From: Cerioporus squamosus
Taxonomy: Eukaryota > Basidiomycota > Agaricomycetes > Polyporales > Polyporaceae
DNA: 32,206 nucleotides
Reading direction: 5' to 3'
Assembly (NCBI GenBank): GCA_022592435.1
Contig: JABYQS010000312.1
Span: forward strand, 1 to 32,206
Position numbers and translations under genes: made by a program. Positions 31,379 to 32,206 of this stretch are shown one piece after another. The notes below the pieces were generated by a model, which was not told where the DNA came from, ran no database searches, and worked only from the letters and a program-made list of their open reading frames with translations. The number at the start of each line of letters is the position of its first letter. Position 1 is the first letter of the stretch.

Positions 31379-32206
31379 GTCAAGACAATCAAATGAAGGC
31401 CTATGCGATGGACACACCTTGAGGAAGGAATCTAGACGACCTGTTAAGACTGTGCATGCCAAGTCAAACTCCGAAGGAAGCCCAAAGTCCGAAGTCTGAA
31501 GGCAGTGCGGGAGTGAAGACTTCAGTGAAGTTATTGACCAACACCCTAAGGAGACACAAGTTGTCTTCTATTTACGAAAGGACAGAACTCCAGAGTTTAT
31601 ACTGGAGCAAGCAACAAAGGAGAAAGTCAAGCAGAGAGTGAACCAGAGGATCAGAAGCCAAGAGACCTGAGTTGGAAGTCGGAGGTCGGAGGTCCAGACG
31701 GAGGTGCGGATGAGTTAGAAGAGAATACACTAGATTGAGTTGGTGATACTGAGAAGGATAAGAGGGAAGAAAACGAGATATCAGAACTGAGGTCTAAGGG
31801 AGAACACAAGCAGGCTTAAATACTAAAGTCCGGAGGTCCGAAAGGAGTAAGCTAAAAGTAGAGACAGGAGTCGGAGTCCGGTGCCAAGGCGGAAGCAAGT
31901 AAGTAACCAATAGGAAGTGGCGGCAAGTGCAGATGCAAGTGGATATGACGCGGATACAAACGGTTAATACTATCGGAACTGCGGAGGTGACCGGAGTCCG
32001 AGGGGAACAGATAGAGAGGGGTAAGTATCATAGTAAGAATGAGTCATAACAAAGGGATGAGGAAGTAAGTATGAGTCAACAGATGAACCGGAGTCTGTCG
32101 GAGTTGAGACCAGAGTTGGGTGACTTGGAGCACGGGATGTAACACGACCACTTACCTCGACGAAGACACACCAGACATACCTCAAACACACAGCTTACCT
32201 TGCATG
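31379..32206. other. Purine-rich, probably retroelement-derived sequence
   Basis: The plus strand is strongly purine-rich and repeats loose variants of GGAGTCCGG / GGAGGTCCG many times between about 31670 and 32110. A short frame at about 31515-31670 reads through EDFSEVIDQHPKE and TPEFILEQATKEKVKQ, which looks protein-like, but I cannot assign a family. Stops interrupt all frames. A decayed LTR-retrotransposon region is the likeliest reading, at low certainty. Confidence 0.3.

Noticed and set aside
1..32206. CRISPR arrays, operons, Shine-Dalgarno sites and bacterial insertion sequences
   Set aside because: None seen. Spliced genes show this is fungal nuclear DNA where these are not expected.

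Overview
The window is nuclear DNA from a filamentous basidiomycete, most likely an Agaricomycete and perhaps a polypore (the order is a guess). The evidence is multi-exon genes with GT-AG introns mostly 45-75 nt long, dense packing on both strands, and basidiomycete-style versions of several families: a PNS1 choline-transporter-like protein, a PP2C phosphatase, a PLK4-like kinase with a cryptic polo box, an eIF5-mimic protein, a Zn2Cys6 regulator, an auxin-efflux-carrier-type transporter and a secreted S33 peptidase. All gene models below were spliced by eye.

Left part (1-9345): a tandem segmental duplication. Unit 1 holds a kinase-like gene cut by the window edge (1-1141, +), an unknown gene (1721-2610, +) and a broken 3' piece of PNS1 (2926-3840, -). 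Unit 2 holds a paralogous kinase-like gene (4090-5655, +), a probable homologue of the unknown gene (5781-6389, +) and the full PNS1 gene (6753-9345, -). The kinase paralogues share intron positions and exact internal exon lengths but differ at most residues, while the dead PNS1 piece still closely resembles PNS1 at the DNA level.

Middle part (10525-21050): conserved single-copy-type genes. A PP2C phosphatase (-) and a PLK4-like gene (+) diverge from a shared 403-bp promoter region. The eIF5-mimic gene follows on +, convergent with a long Zn2Cys6 transcription factor gene on -. The PLK4-like protein has lost several catalytic residues but keeps a recognisable cryptic polo box, and it lies in a fungus of a lineage without centrioles.

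Right part (21051-32206): a 2.2-kb stretch with no gene seen, then the transporter (23217-24750, -) and the peptidase (25269-27673, -), then about 4.5 kb of gene-poor sequence. That last stretch carries two apparently identical 596-bp terminal-inverted-repeat elements with perfect 8-bp target duplications (hAT-type MITEs). The second is inserted in an open frame. Purine-rich, probably retroelement-derived sequence runs to the window end.

Four one-base frame breaks fall in otherwise well-preserved genes (PNS1, two in the Zn2Cys6 gene, one in the transporter). They may be consensus errors or real lesions and should be settled with reads before these genes are called pseudogenes.
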